A stretch of DNA of 64,000 nt from WHUA01 sp963711215 (GTDB lineage Bacteria; Pseudomonadota; Alphaproteobacteria; UBA8366), in the NCBI GenBank assembly GCA_963711215.1, contig CAVQDH010000002.1, positions 868,001 to 932,000 of the forward strand, written 5' to 3'. Shown piece by piece: positions 27,509-37,759 of this stretch. Positions within the stretch are counted from its first letter, which is position 1, and every line of letters begins with the position of its first letter. Made by a program: the position numbers and the translations under genes. A model generated the notes under the pieces. It ran no database searches. It saw only the letters and a list, made by a program, of their open reading frames with translations, and was not told the origin of the DNA.

Positions 27509-28547
27509 ATGGCTGAGATCGGCCTGAGCGTCGCCTGCTGGGACTACGACCGCACGCGGCCGATCCTCGATAGGCGGGTCGGCATCGAGGGCTGCCGCGT
27601 CATCCCCGTGGTCATTTCCCCGGAGGATGCCTTCCCGCGCGCCGTCACGCGCGCCGAGTTCGACGTGTCGGAGCTGTCGGTGAGCAGCTACCTGCTGCAG
27701 GTGTCGCGCGGCGACTGTCCGTACATCGCGATCCCGGCCTTCCTGTCGCGCGGCTTCAAGCACGACTGCTATTACGTGCGCGCGGACGCCGGCATTGCCG
27801 TCCCGAAAGACCTGGAGGGCAAGATCGTCGGCGTGCCGGAATACCAGATGACCTTGGCGCTGTGGGGCCGCGGCATCCTGCAGGACGACTACGGCGTCGA
27901 TTTCCGCAGGCTGCGCTACCGCACCGGCGGGCTCAACACGCCGGGCCGCAAGGAGCGGCTGCCGCTCCGCCTGCCGGATCCCATGGACGTGAAGCCGATC
28001 CCGGCGGACCGCTGCCTCAACGACCTGCTGCTGGCAGGCGAGATCGACGCGATCATGTCGCCGGGCCCGCCGCAGGCCTTTACCGAGGGCGACCCGCGCG
28101 TGCGCCGCCTGATCGACGACGCGCCCGCGGCGGAGCGGGCATATTACCAGCGGACCGGCATCTTCCCGATCCTGCACATGGTCGGTATTCGCAAGGAACT
28201 GGTAGCGGCGCATCCCTGGCTGCCCGAGCGCGTATTCGCCGCCTTCGTCGAAGCCAAGAAGATCGCGATGGCCGAGATTCGCGCAGTCGCCGCGGCCGGC
28301 GCCAACAAGGTCACCTTGCCCTGGTTCGCCGCCGAGGTCGCGCGCACCCGCGCGCTGATGGGCGACGATTACTGGCCCTACGGCGTCGACGGCCAACCGG
28401 CGCGCGCTGGAGGCGATGTGCCGTTATTCGGAGGAACAGTATCTGTCGGAGCGCCGGCTCACGGTGGACGAGCTGTTCGCGCAGACGACGACTCGATATG
28501 GCCGGGGCGTGAGAGAGACGACTGCACGCGTGCAGATCGCCGGATGA
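27509..28547 (+). CDS. 4,5-dihydroxyphthalate-decarboxylase-like / periplasmic-binding-fold protein (one frame break)
   Basis: MAEIGLSVACWDYDRTRPILD at the start, followed by EFDVSELSVSSYLLQVSRGD and a IAIPAFLSRGFKH segment, matches the phthalate-catabolism 4,5-dihydroxyphthalate decarboxylase family, which has a solute-binding-protein fold. No signal peptide, so cytoplasmic. One surplus G near 28391 (GACGGCC) breaks the frame. The corrected C-terminus ANRRALEAMCRYSEEQYLSE runs to TGA 28545-28547, about 345 residues. It is sandwiched between an aldolase and a CoA-transferase, which favours an enzymatic role. The substrate is not necessarily dihydroxyphthalate. Confidence 0.8.
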
Positions 28548-28662
28548 TTCTCTCGCATTTGGCGCTTGTCCCGCGACCCGCTATCCTGTCGACTCCGGTG
28601 GCACGGAAGCGTTTCTTGGGGCGGCGGGCGGGCCGTCGATCGAGCGAGGCGAGGATTGAGGC

Positions 28663-29886
28663 ATGACGGCAAACGGCAGCACGGCACTGAACGGCATACG
28701 CATTGTGGACCTGACTCAATTCGAGGCAGGTCCTTCCTGCACCGAGGCATTGGCTTGGCTCGGCGCCGAGGTGGTCAAGGTCGAGAACCCGCAGGGCGGC
28801 GATCCGGGGCGTCTCGCCTCGTCGGAAGACGGCAAGACCGACTCCTTTTACTTCCTCGTCTTCAACGCCAACAAGAAAAGCATCACCTGCAATCTGAAGA
28901 CCCCGGAAGGCATCAACATCGTCAAGGAGCTGGTGAAGAAGGCGGACGTCTTCATCGAGAATTTCGCGCCCGGCGCGATCCAGCGGCTCGGTCTCAGCTA
29001 CGACGTGATCAAGGAGATCAACCCGTCGATCATCTATGCCCAGGTCAAGGGTTTCGCCCAGGGCAGCCCCTACGAGAAATTCCTCAGCTTCGACATGATC
29101 GCGCAGGCGACCGGCGGCATCATGAGCATCACCGGCGAGGCCGACGGCATGCCGCTGAAGCCCGGCCCGACGCTGGGCGACACCGGCACGGGCATGCTGC
29201 TGGCGATCAGCATCCTGGGCGCGCTCTATCAGCGCAAGGAAACCGGCAAGGGCCAGCACCTTCAGGTCGCGATGCAGGACGCCATGCTGCAATACAGCCG
29301 CATCGCATACTCGACCATGGCGGCGACGGGCAAGGCGGCCGGCCGCGCGGGCGCCGGCACGATCACCGGCGGCAACGCGCCGATGGGGCTCTACCCGTGC
29401 AAGCCGGAGGGCCCGAACGACTATGTTTATCTCTACGTGACGCGCGCCAACAACAGCCACTGGCACCGGCTGCTCAAGGTGATCGGCCGCGAGGAGCTGA
29501 TCGACGACGCGCGCTTCGACACGCCGAAGAAGCGCGCGGCGCTGAAGCCGGAGATCGACGCCATGGTGGTCCCGTGGACCAAGTCGCGCACCAAGCAGGA
29601 GGCTATGCAGGCGATCGGCTCGGCCGGCATTCCCTGCGGCGCGGTCTACGACACGATGGAGATTTACACCAATCCGAACTTCGACGAGCGCGGCATCTTC
29701 CAGCATATCGACCATCCGACACGCGGCGACTTCAAAATGGCCTCATGGCCGGTGAAGATGTCGGGCAACAACGTGCCGGTGAAGCCGGCGCCGCTGCTGG
29801 GCCAGCACAACGAGCAGGTCCTGACGGAGTGGCTCGGCATGTCCGCTGGCGGCGTGAAGAAGCTCAAGGAGGACGGGACGATTTAG
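28663..29886 (+). CDS. CaiB/BaiF family CoA-transferase (class III)
   Basis: 407 residues. GIRIVDLTQFEAGPSCTEALAWLGAEVVKVE begins the family (quoted in two pieces: GIRIVDLTQFEAGP and AWLGAEVVKVE). NANKKSITCNLKTPEG follows, and Asp173 in GDTGTG is the position of the covalent aspartyl-CoA intermediate of formyl-CoA transferase. GGNAPMGLYPC and a C-terminal LLGQHNEQVL finish the interlocked fold. Such enzymes move CoA between carboxylic acids. A ThDP decarboxylase-like gene follows, recalling the formyl-CoA transferase and oxalyl-CoA decarboxylase pair. Substrates are unknown. Confidence 0.9.
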   Translation: MTANGSTALNGIRIVDLTQFEAGPSCTEALAWLGAEVVKVENPQGGDPGRLASSEDGKTDSFYFLVFNANKKSITCNLKTPEGINIVKELVKKADVFIENFAPGAIQRLGLSYDVIKEINPSIIYAQVKGFAQGSPYEKFLSFDMIAQATGGIMSITGEADGMPLKPGPTLGDTGTGMLLAISILGALYQRKETGKGQHLQVAMQDAMLQYSRIAYSTMAATGKAAGRAGAGTITGGNAPMGLYPCKPEGPNDYVYLYVTRANNSHWHRLLKVIGREELIDDARFDTPKKRAALKPEIDAMVVPWTKSRTKQEAMQAIGSAGIPCGAVYDTMEIYTNPNFDERGIFQHIDHPTRGDFKMASWPVKMSGNNVPVKPAPLLGQHNEQVLTEWLGMSAGGVKKLKEDGTI

Positions 29887-29921
29887 TACGCGACCGTCGC
29901 GAACGCGTCGGCCGGGCCTCA

Positions 29922-29978
29922 TCCTTCGACAGGCTCAGGATGAGGGCCTCATGGTGAGCCTGTCGGACGATCGAAGGG
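29922..29978. repeat. Palindromic repeat, TTCGACAGGCTCAG family (second copy)
   Basis: CCTTCGACAGGCTCAGGATG followed by an inverted partner GGTGAGCCTGTCGGACGATC in the gap between the CoA-transferase and ThDP genes. It shares its core with 14698-14770. It may act as a processing or termination site within the operon. Confidence 0.65.
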
Positions 29979-30017
29979 CCCGGTGGGGCACCGCCGCGCC
30001 GAACATAGGGAACGCAC

Positions 30018-31668
30018 ATGACCATCATCGGATCTGAAGTCGTCGCACGGGCGCTCCGCCAGCAGGGCGCCGACACATTCTTCTACATCATGGGCGGCCC
30101 CATGATGCACGTGGAGCTCGGCTGCATGGCCAACGGCCTGCGCGGCGTCGACGTGCGCCACGAGCAGGCCGGCGCCATGGCCGCCTTCGCCTATGCCCGG
30201 CTGCTGAACAGGCCCGGCATCTGCATGGCCGCATCGGGGCCTGCGACGACCAACCTGGTCACCGGCGTCGCGCACGCCTGGGCCGACTGCACGCCGATCA
30301 TCGCCTTCGGCGGCGCCAGCCCGGACGCATCGAAGGGGCGCGGCGTGTTCCAGGAGATCGACCAGCTGCCGATGTTCGAGCCCTGCACCAAGTGGTCGAC
30401 GCGCGTGCACAGCGCCAAGCGCATTCCCGAGCTGGTCAACCGCGCGGTGCGCGAGGCGATGGGCGGCAAGCCGGGCCCGGTCTATATCGATCTTCCCGGC
30501 GACATCCTCTATGACGAGGTCGACGAGAATAAGCTCGACTGGCCGGAGCCATGGGACCCGTCGAAGCGCAGCCGTCCCGCCGGCGACCCGGCGCAGATCA
30601 AGCAAGTCGATCGAGCTGCTGAAGCAGGCGAAGCAGCCGGTCATCATCTCGGGCACCGGCATCATGTGGTCGGAGGCGGCGCCGGAGCTGCGGGCCTTCG
30701 TCGAGGCGGCGGGCATCCCCTTCTACACCACGCCGCAGAGCCGCGGCGTGATCCCCGAGGATCACGAGTACTGCTACCTCACCGCGCGCTCGACCGCCTT
30801 CCGCGACGCCGACCTGATCATGGTGATCGGCACCCGGATGAACTACATCATCGGTCACGCCGCGCCGCCGCGCTTCAACGCCGCCGCCAAGATCGTCCGC
30901 ATCGACATCGACCCGGACGAGATCGCGGGCAGCCCGCGCAAGCTCGACGTCGGCATCATCGGCGACGCCAAGACGGTGCTGACCCAGCTCACCAGCGGCA
31001 TCAAGGGCAGCGTCACGCCGGACAGCTACAGCGGCTGGCGGGACCGGCTGCGCGGCCGCAACTCGTCGAAGTCGGCCGAGCAGGAGGAGATCCTCTCCAA
31101 CCCGAAGACGCCGGTGCATCCGCTGCGCCTCTGCAAGGAGATCCGCGACTTCATGGACCGCGACGGCATCCTCTGCGTCGACGGCCAGGAGATCCTCAAC
31201 TTCGGCCGGCAGGCGATCCCGACCTTCACGGCGGGCCATCGCATCAACTCCGGCTGCTTCGGCACGATGGGCGTCGGGCTGCCCTTCGGCGTCGGCGCGA
31301 AGGTGGCGAAGCCCGACAAGCAGGTCGTCGTGCTGCACGGCGACGGCTCGTTCGGCCTGAACGCGATGGAGCTCGACACGCTGGTCCGCCACAAGCTGCC
31401 GATCCTGGTGGTGATCAGCCTGAACGGCGGCTGGACGGCCGACCCGAACAAGGAGAAGCCGGGCCGCGACCTCGGCTACACCCGCTTCGACAAGATGGCC
31501 GAGGCGCTCGGCTGCTACGGCGAGTTCGTCGAGAACCCGAACGACATCCGCGAGGCGCTGGAGCGCGGCAAGAAGGCGAATGCCAAGGGCCAGCCCGCGC
31601 TGATCAACGTCAAGACCGACTGGACCGCGCGCGCGACGACGACCAAGTTCTCGAACTACTCGACGTGA
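30018..31668 (+). CDS. Thiamine-diphosphate-dependent enzyme (oxalyl-CoA decarboxylase / 2-hydroxyacyl-CoA lyase-like; one frame break)
   Basis: About 549 residues. The N-terminal PYR domain has the ThDP-activating Glu49 in VRHEQAGAMAAFAYAR, then ASGPATTNLVTGVAHAW. The central domain contains VIISGTGIMWSEAAPEL. The C-terminal PP domain has the GDG...N motif (VLHGDGSFGLNAMELD, then SLNGGW). One surplus base near 30602 interrupts QIKQ and SIELLKQ. Placement just after a CaiB-type CoA-transferase favours a CoA-thioester substrate, as in oxalate or 2-hydroxyacyl-CoA cleavage. Acetolactate synthase is less likely because no regulatory subunit is nearby. Confidence 0.85.
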
Positions 31669-31692
31669 GCCTTTCTAAGGTCTCGAGGAAAG

Positions 31693-31779
31693 TCCTCCCC
31701 CCTTGAGGGGGAGGATTTAGGTGGGGGAAGTTTTCTTGAAGTCCCCCCACCCTGACCCTCCCCCGCAAGGGGGGAGGGA
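31693..31779. repeat. Intergenic palindromic element, CCTCCCCC/GGGGGAGG family, copy 1
   Basis: Two small hairpins face each other. CCTCCCCCCTTGAGGGGGAGG runs into ATTTAGGTGGGGG. After about 20 bases, CCCCCCACCCTGACCCTCCC runs into GCAAGGGGGGAGGG. The arrangement, hairpin plus GGTGGGGG / CCCCCACC arms, recurs at 51453-51542 and 59875-59974. It separates converging genes here and may terminate both. Confidence 0.75.
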
Positions 31780-31814
31780 AGAGTATTTCGATTGCCCTAA
31801 ATCACACCGATCAA

Positions 31815-32336
<522 letters not shown>

Positions 32337-32385
32337 ACTTCGGGATCTCCTGGATTCTTATAGGTTTGCAGGTTCACATCATATC

Positions 32386-32516
32386 CTTCTCCGCCGGAGG
32401 GGCGGAGAAGGTGGCGCGTCTTGCGCGCCGGATGAGGTGGGGACGTCGAAGCGCTGCGTCGTTCGTGCCGACCCCACCTCTCCCTGACCCTCTCCGCCCC
32501 ACAGGGGCAGAGAGGG
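32386..32516. repeat. Intergenic palindromic element, CTTCTCCG.../...GGAGAAGG type
   Basis: CTTCTCCGCCGGAGGGGCGG with its own small hairpin, then GATGAGGTGGGG, is mirrored about 60 bases on by ACCCCACCTCTCCCTGACCC and CTCTCCGCCCCACAGGGGCA. Same architecture as the CCTCCCCC family but a different core, so probably a sister repeat. It fills the gap between the converging ends of a gamma-carbonic anhydrase promoter region and the molybdoenzyme 3' end. Confidence 0.65.
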
Positions 32517-32519
32517 AAC

Positions 32520-34849
32520 TTAAGCGCTCTCGGCGAGCGGCGGCTCGAAGGCGGTGATCGGTGGGGCTTCGCCGTCGTACAGCTCGACCTCGACCAGCGC
32601 GCTGTGGGCGATCGGGCCCTGCGCCAGCTTGGACGTGCCGCGGTCCGGGGTCAGCACGTTCGGGTTGCCGTGCTTTTCCAGCGCGCCGGGCTGGCCGCGC
32701 TCCGCCGGGTCGTACCACGCGCCGGTCGACAGCCGGATCACGCCGGGCCGTACCTGGTCGGAGACGATGGCGCCGGCCAGCACCGCGCCCCGGTCGTTGA
32801 AGACGCGCACGATGTCGCCGTCCTTGATGCCGCGGGCGTCCGCGTCGACGCGGACTGATCGACACCGGCTCGCGGCCCTGCACCTTGCTCTCCAGGCTGA
32901 CGCGGCCATCGTCCATCTGGCCGTGCAGGCGGGTCTGCGGCTGGTTCGACATCATGTGCAGCGGGAAGCGCTCCGCCCGCTTGCCGCCGAGCCATTCGAC
33001 CGGCTCCATCCAGGTCGGATGGCCGGGGCAATCGTCATAGCCGAAGCCGGCGATCGTCTCGGAATAGATCTCGACCTTGCCGGATGGAGTTTGCAGCGGA
33101 TGCCCGTCCGGGTCCTTGTAGAATTCCTCGAACCGGACGTAATGCTTCGTCGGCTCGGCCGTCTCGACATAGCCCTGCTTCCAGAAGGTCGTCGAAGTCG
33201 GGCAGCTCGATGCGGCTCTTCGCCGCCTGCTGGCGGGAGATGTTGTAGAGATGGCGCAGCCATTCCTCTTCGTTGCGCCCCTCGGTGAAGCGCTCGCGGA
33301 AGCCGAGCCGCTCCGCGAGATCGGCGAAGATGTCGAAGTCGTTGCGCGCCTGGCCCACCGGCTCGACCGCCTTGTGCATCGCCATGATGAAGCGGTCGCG
33401 CGAGCTGGCGCCGATGTCGTTGCGCTCGAGCGTCGTCGTCGCCGGCAGCACGATGTCGGCGTGCCGCGCCGTCGGCGTCCAGCAAATCTCGTTGACGACG
33501 ATGGTCTCCGGCTTGCGCCAGGCCTTGAGCAGCCGGTTCAGGTCCTGGTGGTGATGGAAGGGGTTGCCGCCAGACCAGTAGATCATCCGGATGTCCGGAT
33601 AGGTCCGGTCCATGCCGTTGTACTGATAGGCGCCGCCCGGATTGAGCAGCATGTCGGCGATGCGCGCGACCGGGATGAAGCTCCGCGCCGGATTCTCGCC
33701 GGTCGCCATCGCCGGGACGGCGAAGCGGTCGACCGGGTTGCCGTAGCCGTGCATGCTGCCGTAGCCGAAGCCGCAGCCGCCGCCCGGCACGCCAATCTGC
33801 CCCAGCATCGCCGCCAGCGTCGCCGCCATCCAGTAGGTCTGCTCGCCATGCTCGGCGCGCTGCAGCGCGTAGGCGACGGCGATCATGGTGCGGCCGGCGG
33901 CCATGCGGCGGGCGAGGCCGCGGATCGTTTCGGCGTCGATCTCGCAGATCGGCGCGGCCCAGTCGGCGCTCTTCGGCTGGCCATCGGTCTCGCCCATGAC
34001 ATAGGGGCGGAACGTCTCGAAGCCGGTCGCGTAGCGCGCGAGATAGGCTTCGTCGTGCAGGCCCTCTGTAATCAGCGTGTGGGCGATGCCGAGCATCATG
34101 GCGACGTCGGTCGCCGGCCGGGGCGCGAGCCATTCCGCATCCAGGAAGTCCGCCGTGTCGTCCTTGAGCGGCGTGATGCTGACGAATTTGATCCGCCCGC
34201 CCTTCAGCCGGTCGAGCCATTTATGGACCGCGTGCTCGCCCATGCCGCCGGACTCGACCTGCGTGTTCTTCAGCCCTATGCCGCCGAAGGAGACGAACAG
34301 GTCGGTATGCGCTTCCATGCTGTCCCAGGTGGTGTAGGGACCGCGCGACATGCCCTTGTCGCCGAAGATATGGGGCAGGATGACGCCGCCCGCGGCGTTG
34401 CTGTAGGTGTTGACCTGCGCGGTGAAGCCGCCGGCCATGCCGAGGAAGCGCTGCACCTGGGTCTTGGCGTGATGAAAGCGCCCGGCGCTCGACCAGCCGT
34501 AGGAGCCGCCGAAAATCGACGCATTGCCGAATTCGTCGCGCACGCGCTTGACCTCGCTCGCGACCATGTCCAGCGCTTCGTCCCACGGCACCGGCACGAA
34601 GGGCTCGGCGCCGCGCTTGTCGGTGCGGGCGCCCGGTCCCTTGCGCAGCCAGCTCGCCCGGACCATCGGCTGCTTGATGCGGGTCTCGGCATAGAGCGTG
34701 TCCGGCATGGATTCGATGATGCGGGAGGGGAAGGGGTCCTTCTCGAAGGGCTCGACGCCAATCAGGCGGCCGTCCTTGACCAGGGTGTTGAAGGCGCCCC
34801 AATGCGAGGAGTGTCTGCGGCGGACAACGGTCGGGTCTTCTTTGCTCAT
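32520..34849 (-). CDS. BisC/TorA-like molybdopterin oxidoreductase, cytoplasmic type (two frame breaks)
   Basis: ATG 34849 is chosen because AAGGGAAG lies ten bases upstream; an in-frame TTG lies three codons earlier. About 775 residues. There is no Tat signal and no N-terminal cysteine cluster. SYGWSSAGRFHHA at residues 116-128 carries the serine that ligates molybdenum in the DMSO/TMAO/biotin sulfoxide reductase family. GGNPFHHHQDLNRLL and ICWTPTARHADIVLPATT bind the two guanylyl-molybdopterins. Surplus bases near 33190 and 32858 break the frame before the C-terminal cap (GIKDGDIVRVFNDRGA). The lack of export signal is like biotin or methionine sulfoxide reductase BisC. Substrate unproven. 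Confidence 0.88.
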
Positions 34850-35025
34850 GGTCGGCAACTTCCCTTGTAGTCTTGAAAAGCCCCGGCTCGGGCCGGGTCT
34901 TGGCTTCCTGCGCGCTTATCCTATTCTGATAGCCCAAAATCGGCGATCTCGCCAGACCCGCCCGGAAAGGTGTATGGAGAGCGCCGAACCCGACTGCCCG
35001 TGTCCGGAAAGGAGGCTGCCGCGCG

Positions 35026-35907
35026 ATGCCCGAGCCCGTCTACGGTCCCACCTCGCACAGCTATTTCTCCCAGCGCCTGCGGCTGCACTATGTCGACTGG
35101 GGCAATGTCGGTGCGCCGCCCCTTTTGCTGATCCACGGCGGCCGCGACCATTGCCGCAACTGGGACTGGGTGGCGGAGGCGCTGCGCCGGGACTACCACA
35201 TCATCGCGCCGGACCTGCGCGGCCATGGCGATTCCCAATGGATGATCGGCGGCAGCTACGCCATCTCGGAATATGTCTATGATATCGCGCAGCTGCTGCA
35301 TCAGACCAAGCTGACGCCGATCAAGATCATCGGCCATTCGCTGGGCGGCGCGATCACGCTGCGCTATGCCGGCCTCTACCCGCAGAACGTCACCAAGGTC
35401 GTGGCGATCGAGGGGCTCGGCCCTGCGCCGCACCGCGCAAAGGAAAAGCCCGATATGACGACGCAGGAACGCCTGCACCGCTGGATCGACGAGCTCCGCG
35501 GTCTCTCGGGGCGGACGGCGCGGCGCTATCAGACGCTTGAGGAAGCCTGGAACCGCATGCAGGAGGCGAACCCGCACCTTACGCCCGAGCAGGCGCGGCA
35601 TCTCACCATCCACGGCGTCAACCAGAACGAGGACGGCACCTACAGCTGGAAATTCGACAACTACATCCGCGCGACGCCGCCCTTCACCATGCCTTCCGCC
35701 GCCGCGGCCGAGCTTTGGAGCGCGATCGATTGCCCGACGCTGCTGGTCCACGGCAAGGACAGCTGGGCAAAGGACCCGCGCACCGACGGCCGCGCCGACT
35801 ATTTCAAGGATGTCCGGGTCGAGGAATTCGCGAATGCCGGACACTGGGTGCATCACGACCAGCTCGACGGCTTCCTCAAGCTGGTGAAGGAATTCCTCGC
35901 GGATTGA
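35026..35907 (+). CDS. Alpha/beta hydrolase
   Basis: 293 residues. LLLIHGGRDHCRNWDWVA gives the oxyanion region, IIAPDLRGHGDS follows, Ser105 lies in the nucleophile elbow IIGHSLGGA, and His lies in NAGHWVHHDQ near the C-terminus. The long cap region (residues 140-230) is typical of epoxide-hydrolase or C-C hydrolase relatives. No signal peptide. It is transcribed away from the molybdoenzyme. Substrate unknown. Confidence 0.88.
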   Translation: MPEPVYGPTSHSYFSQRLRLHYVDWGNVGAPPLLLIHGGRDHCRNWDWVAEALRRDYHIIAPDLRGHGDSQWMIGGSYAISEYVYDIAQLLHQTKLTPIKIIGHSLGGAITLRYAGLYPQNVTKVVAIEGLGPAPHRAKEKPDMTTQERLHRWIDELRGLSGRTARRYQTLEEAWNRMQEANPHLTPEQARHLTIHGVNQNEDGTYSWKFDNYIRATPPFTMPSAAAAELWSAIDCPTLLVHGKDSWAKDPRTDGRADYFKDVRVEEFANAGHWVHHDQLDGFLKLVKEFLAD

Positions 35908-36038
35908 GCGTGGCCGATCGGCGTTCGGTTGTCGCTTGGCCGGCTGTGATTCCGTGCGCGATTGGCTCTCGCCCTGTCGCCCTGCCGCTGGTAGGGAAAG
36001 GCAATCGGACTAGGGACAATCGGGAGGAGGGCACGCCC

Positions 36039-37145
36039 ATGTGGCCGCGGAAGGACCTGATCGAGCTGCTCGGCATCACGCATCCGATCATCCAGGCGCC
36101 GATGGCGGGATCGACGACGCCGGCGATCGTCGCCGCGGTGTCAAATGCGGGCGGGCTCGGCTCGCTCGGCTGTGCGCGCGATACCGCCGAATTCCCTGCG
36201 CGCGAAGGGCGCGGAGATCCGGCGCGCGACGAACAAGCCCTATAACCTGAATTTCTTCGTGCACCGGAACCCGCCGCCGGACCCGAGCCGCTGCGACCGC
36301 ATGGCGCGGCGACTGAAGCCCTATTACGACGAATTCGGTGTCGAGGCGGTGGCCGAGCCGAAGCCGATCTACCCCGATTTCGATGACGGCATCGTCGAGG
36401 CGCTGCTCGCGCTTCGCCCGCCGGTCGTCAGCTTCCATTACGGCATGCCGGAGCCGGCGGCGGTCGCGGCGCTGAAGAAGACCGGGTCGGTGATCCTGTC
36501 CACCGCGACGACCGCGGAAGAGGCGCGCTGGCTCGAGGACGCGGGCGCCGACGCTGTCATCGCCCAGGGGTACGAGGCAGGCGGCCACCGCGGCACGCGC
36601 GAGCCCAGCACCGACACCGGGCTCGGCAGCATCGCCCTGATCCCGCAGGTCGCGGATGCGGTCAAGGTGCCGGTGATCGCGGCCGGCGGTATCGCCGACG
36701 GACGCGGTATCGCCGCCGCCTTCGCGCTCGGCGCCAGCGGCGTGCAGCTCGGCACGGCGTTCCTCAGCACGCCGGAGTCCGGCATCAATCCGCTCTACCG
36801 CAGCGCTCTGCTGCGCGGCGGTGAAATGGGAACGGCGCTGACCCGTGCCGTGTCGGGCCGCATGGCGCGGGGCCTCCGCAACCGCTTCATCGAGGAGATG
36901 CAGCCGTACGAGGACGAGGCGCTGGCGTTTCCTTTGCAGTACAACATGACGGGTCCGCTGCAGGCGGCGAGCTTGAAGCAGGGCTCGGACGAAATGCTTG
37001 CGCTGTGGGCGGGGCAGGCGGTCGCACTCAACCGGCCGATGGCTGCTGCCGAGCTCGTGGAAAAGCGCTGGTCGAGGAAACGCGCGCGGTGCGTGGCGGG
37101 GCTGAGACAGCGGACGTCTGGTGGCCGGAACCGCGAGCGGTCTGA
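36039..37145 (+). CDS. Nitronate monooxygenase (2-nitropropane dioxygenase) family protein (two frame breaks)
   Basis: ATG 36039 follows CGGGAGGAGGGC. LLGITHPIIQAPMAGSTTPA and VSNAGGLGSLG start the FMN TIM barrel. One surplus C near 36194 interrupts, then AKGAEIRRATNKPYNLNFFV, AQGYEAGGHRGTR and IAAGGIADGRGIAAAFALGA complete the flavin site; the AGGHRG loop holds the class I catalytic His. Near 37068 a second break hides the natural end ALVEETRAVRGG..., which closes at TGA 37143-37145. About 368 residues. The class oxidises alkyl nitronates such as propionate-3-nitronate. It converges on a RidA gene. Confidence 0.87.
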
Positions 37146-37160
37146 GGGCGTCCGGCTCCG

Positions 37161-37580
37161 CTAATCGCCGCCCGAATACAGCGCCGCAATCGCGTCGATC
37201 TCCACCTTCATCTCGGGGCGCACCAGCTTGCTGACCTCGAACAGGGTGGAGACGGGGAAGGGCTCGGTGAAGAATTCGCGGCGCGCCTTCCACACCGCTT
37301 CCCGGTCATTGATGTCGGTCAGGTAGATCACGACCTTGACGATGTCGTCGATCGAGCCCCCGGCGGCTTCCATCAGATGCTTGATCTTGGTCAGGATCGC
37401 GACCGCCTGCTCGTAGGCGCCGCTCTCGCGCATGTCGTCGAAATCGCCGCCGCGCGCGGTCATGCCGGCGATGAACACCTGATTGCCGACGACGAGGCAG
37501 TTCGACCAGGTGCCGGCGGGCGGTTCGCCGACGTGCTCGCTGGTGATGCGTCGCTTCGCCCTTCGTTGCGGTCCTCTCAT
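37161..37580 (-). CDS. RidA (YjgF/UK114) family protein
   Basis: Start set at ATG 37580, preceded by AAGGGAGCCTGCC; an upstream in-frame start at 37622 lacks a site. About 139 residues: RRITSEHVGEPPAGTWSNCL, VFIAGMTARGG, YEQAVAILTKIKHLMEAAGG, VVIYLTDINDREAVW and the closing VEIDAIAAL. RidA-type proteins hydrolyse imines or act on 2-aminoacrylate; the family's terminal Arg-x-x-x-Glu arrangement is replaced by RPEMKVEIDAIA, common in non-RidA subgroups. It converges on a nitronate monooxygenase gene. Its 5' flank overlaps a decayed radC 3' fragment. Confidence 0.88.
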   Translation of the reverse strand: MRGPQRRAKRRITSEHVGEPPAGTWSNCLVVGNQVFIAGMTARGGDFDDMRESGAYEQAVAILTKIKHLMEAAGGSIDDIVKVVIYLTDINDREAVWKARREFFTEPFPVSTLFEVSKLVRPEMKVEIDAIAALYSGGD

Positions 37581-37593
37581 GGCAGGCTCCCTT

Positions 37594-37693
37594 CTGCAGG
37601 CCCTCGATCCGGAAACGCTCATGGCCCTTGCGGCCGATCACCACCCGATCGTGCAACGGGGTGGCGATCTTTTCCAGCGCGACGTTGCGCTGG
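37594..37693 (-). pseudogene. Relic of the radC 3' end
   Basis: Read on the minus strand this encodes a decayed copy of the RadC C-terminus: ALEKIATPLHDRVVIGRKGH and then ERFRIEGLQ. The intact RadC reads ALDKIGIALHDHVVIGRKGH and then ESFRAKGLL at 38706-38805. By eye about three quarters of the 100 bases match. Both copies have the same orientation and lie about 1.1 kb apart, bracketing the binding-protein gene at 37760-38699. No JAMM residues remain in this copy. Confidence 0.75.
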
Positions 37694-37759
37694 GCCGGCG
37701 TTTGCCCGGGCAGATGGCCTCCGCCTATAGTCGGAGCCTGCCGCAAACAGGGTGCCGCC

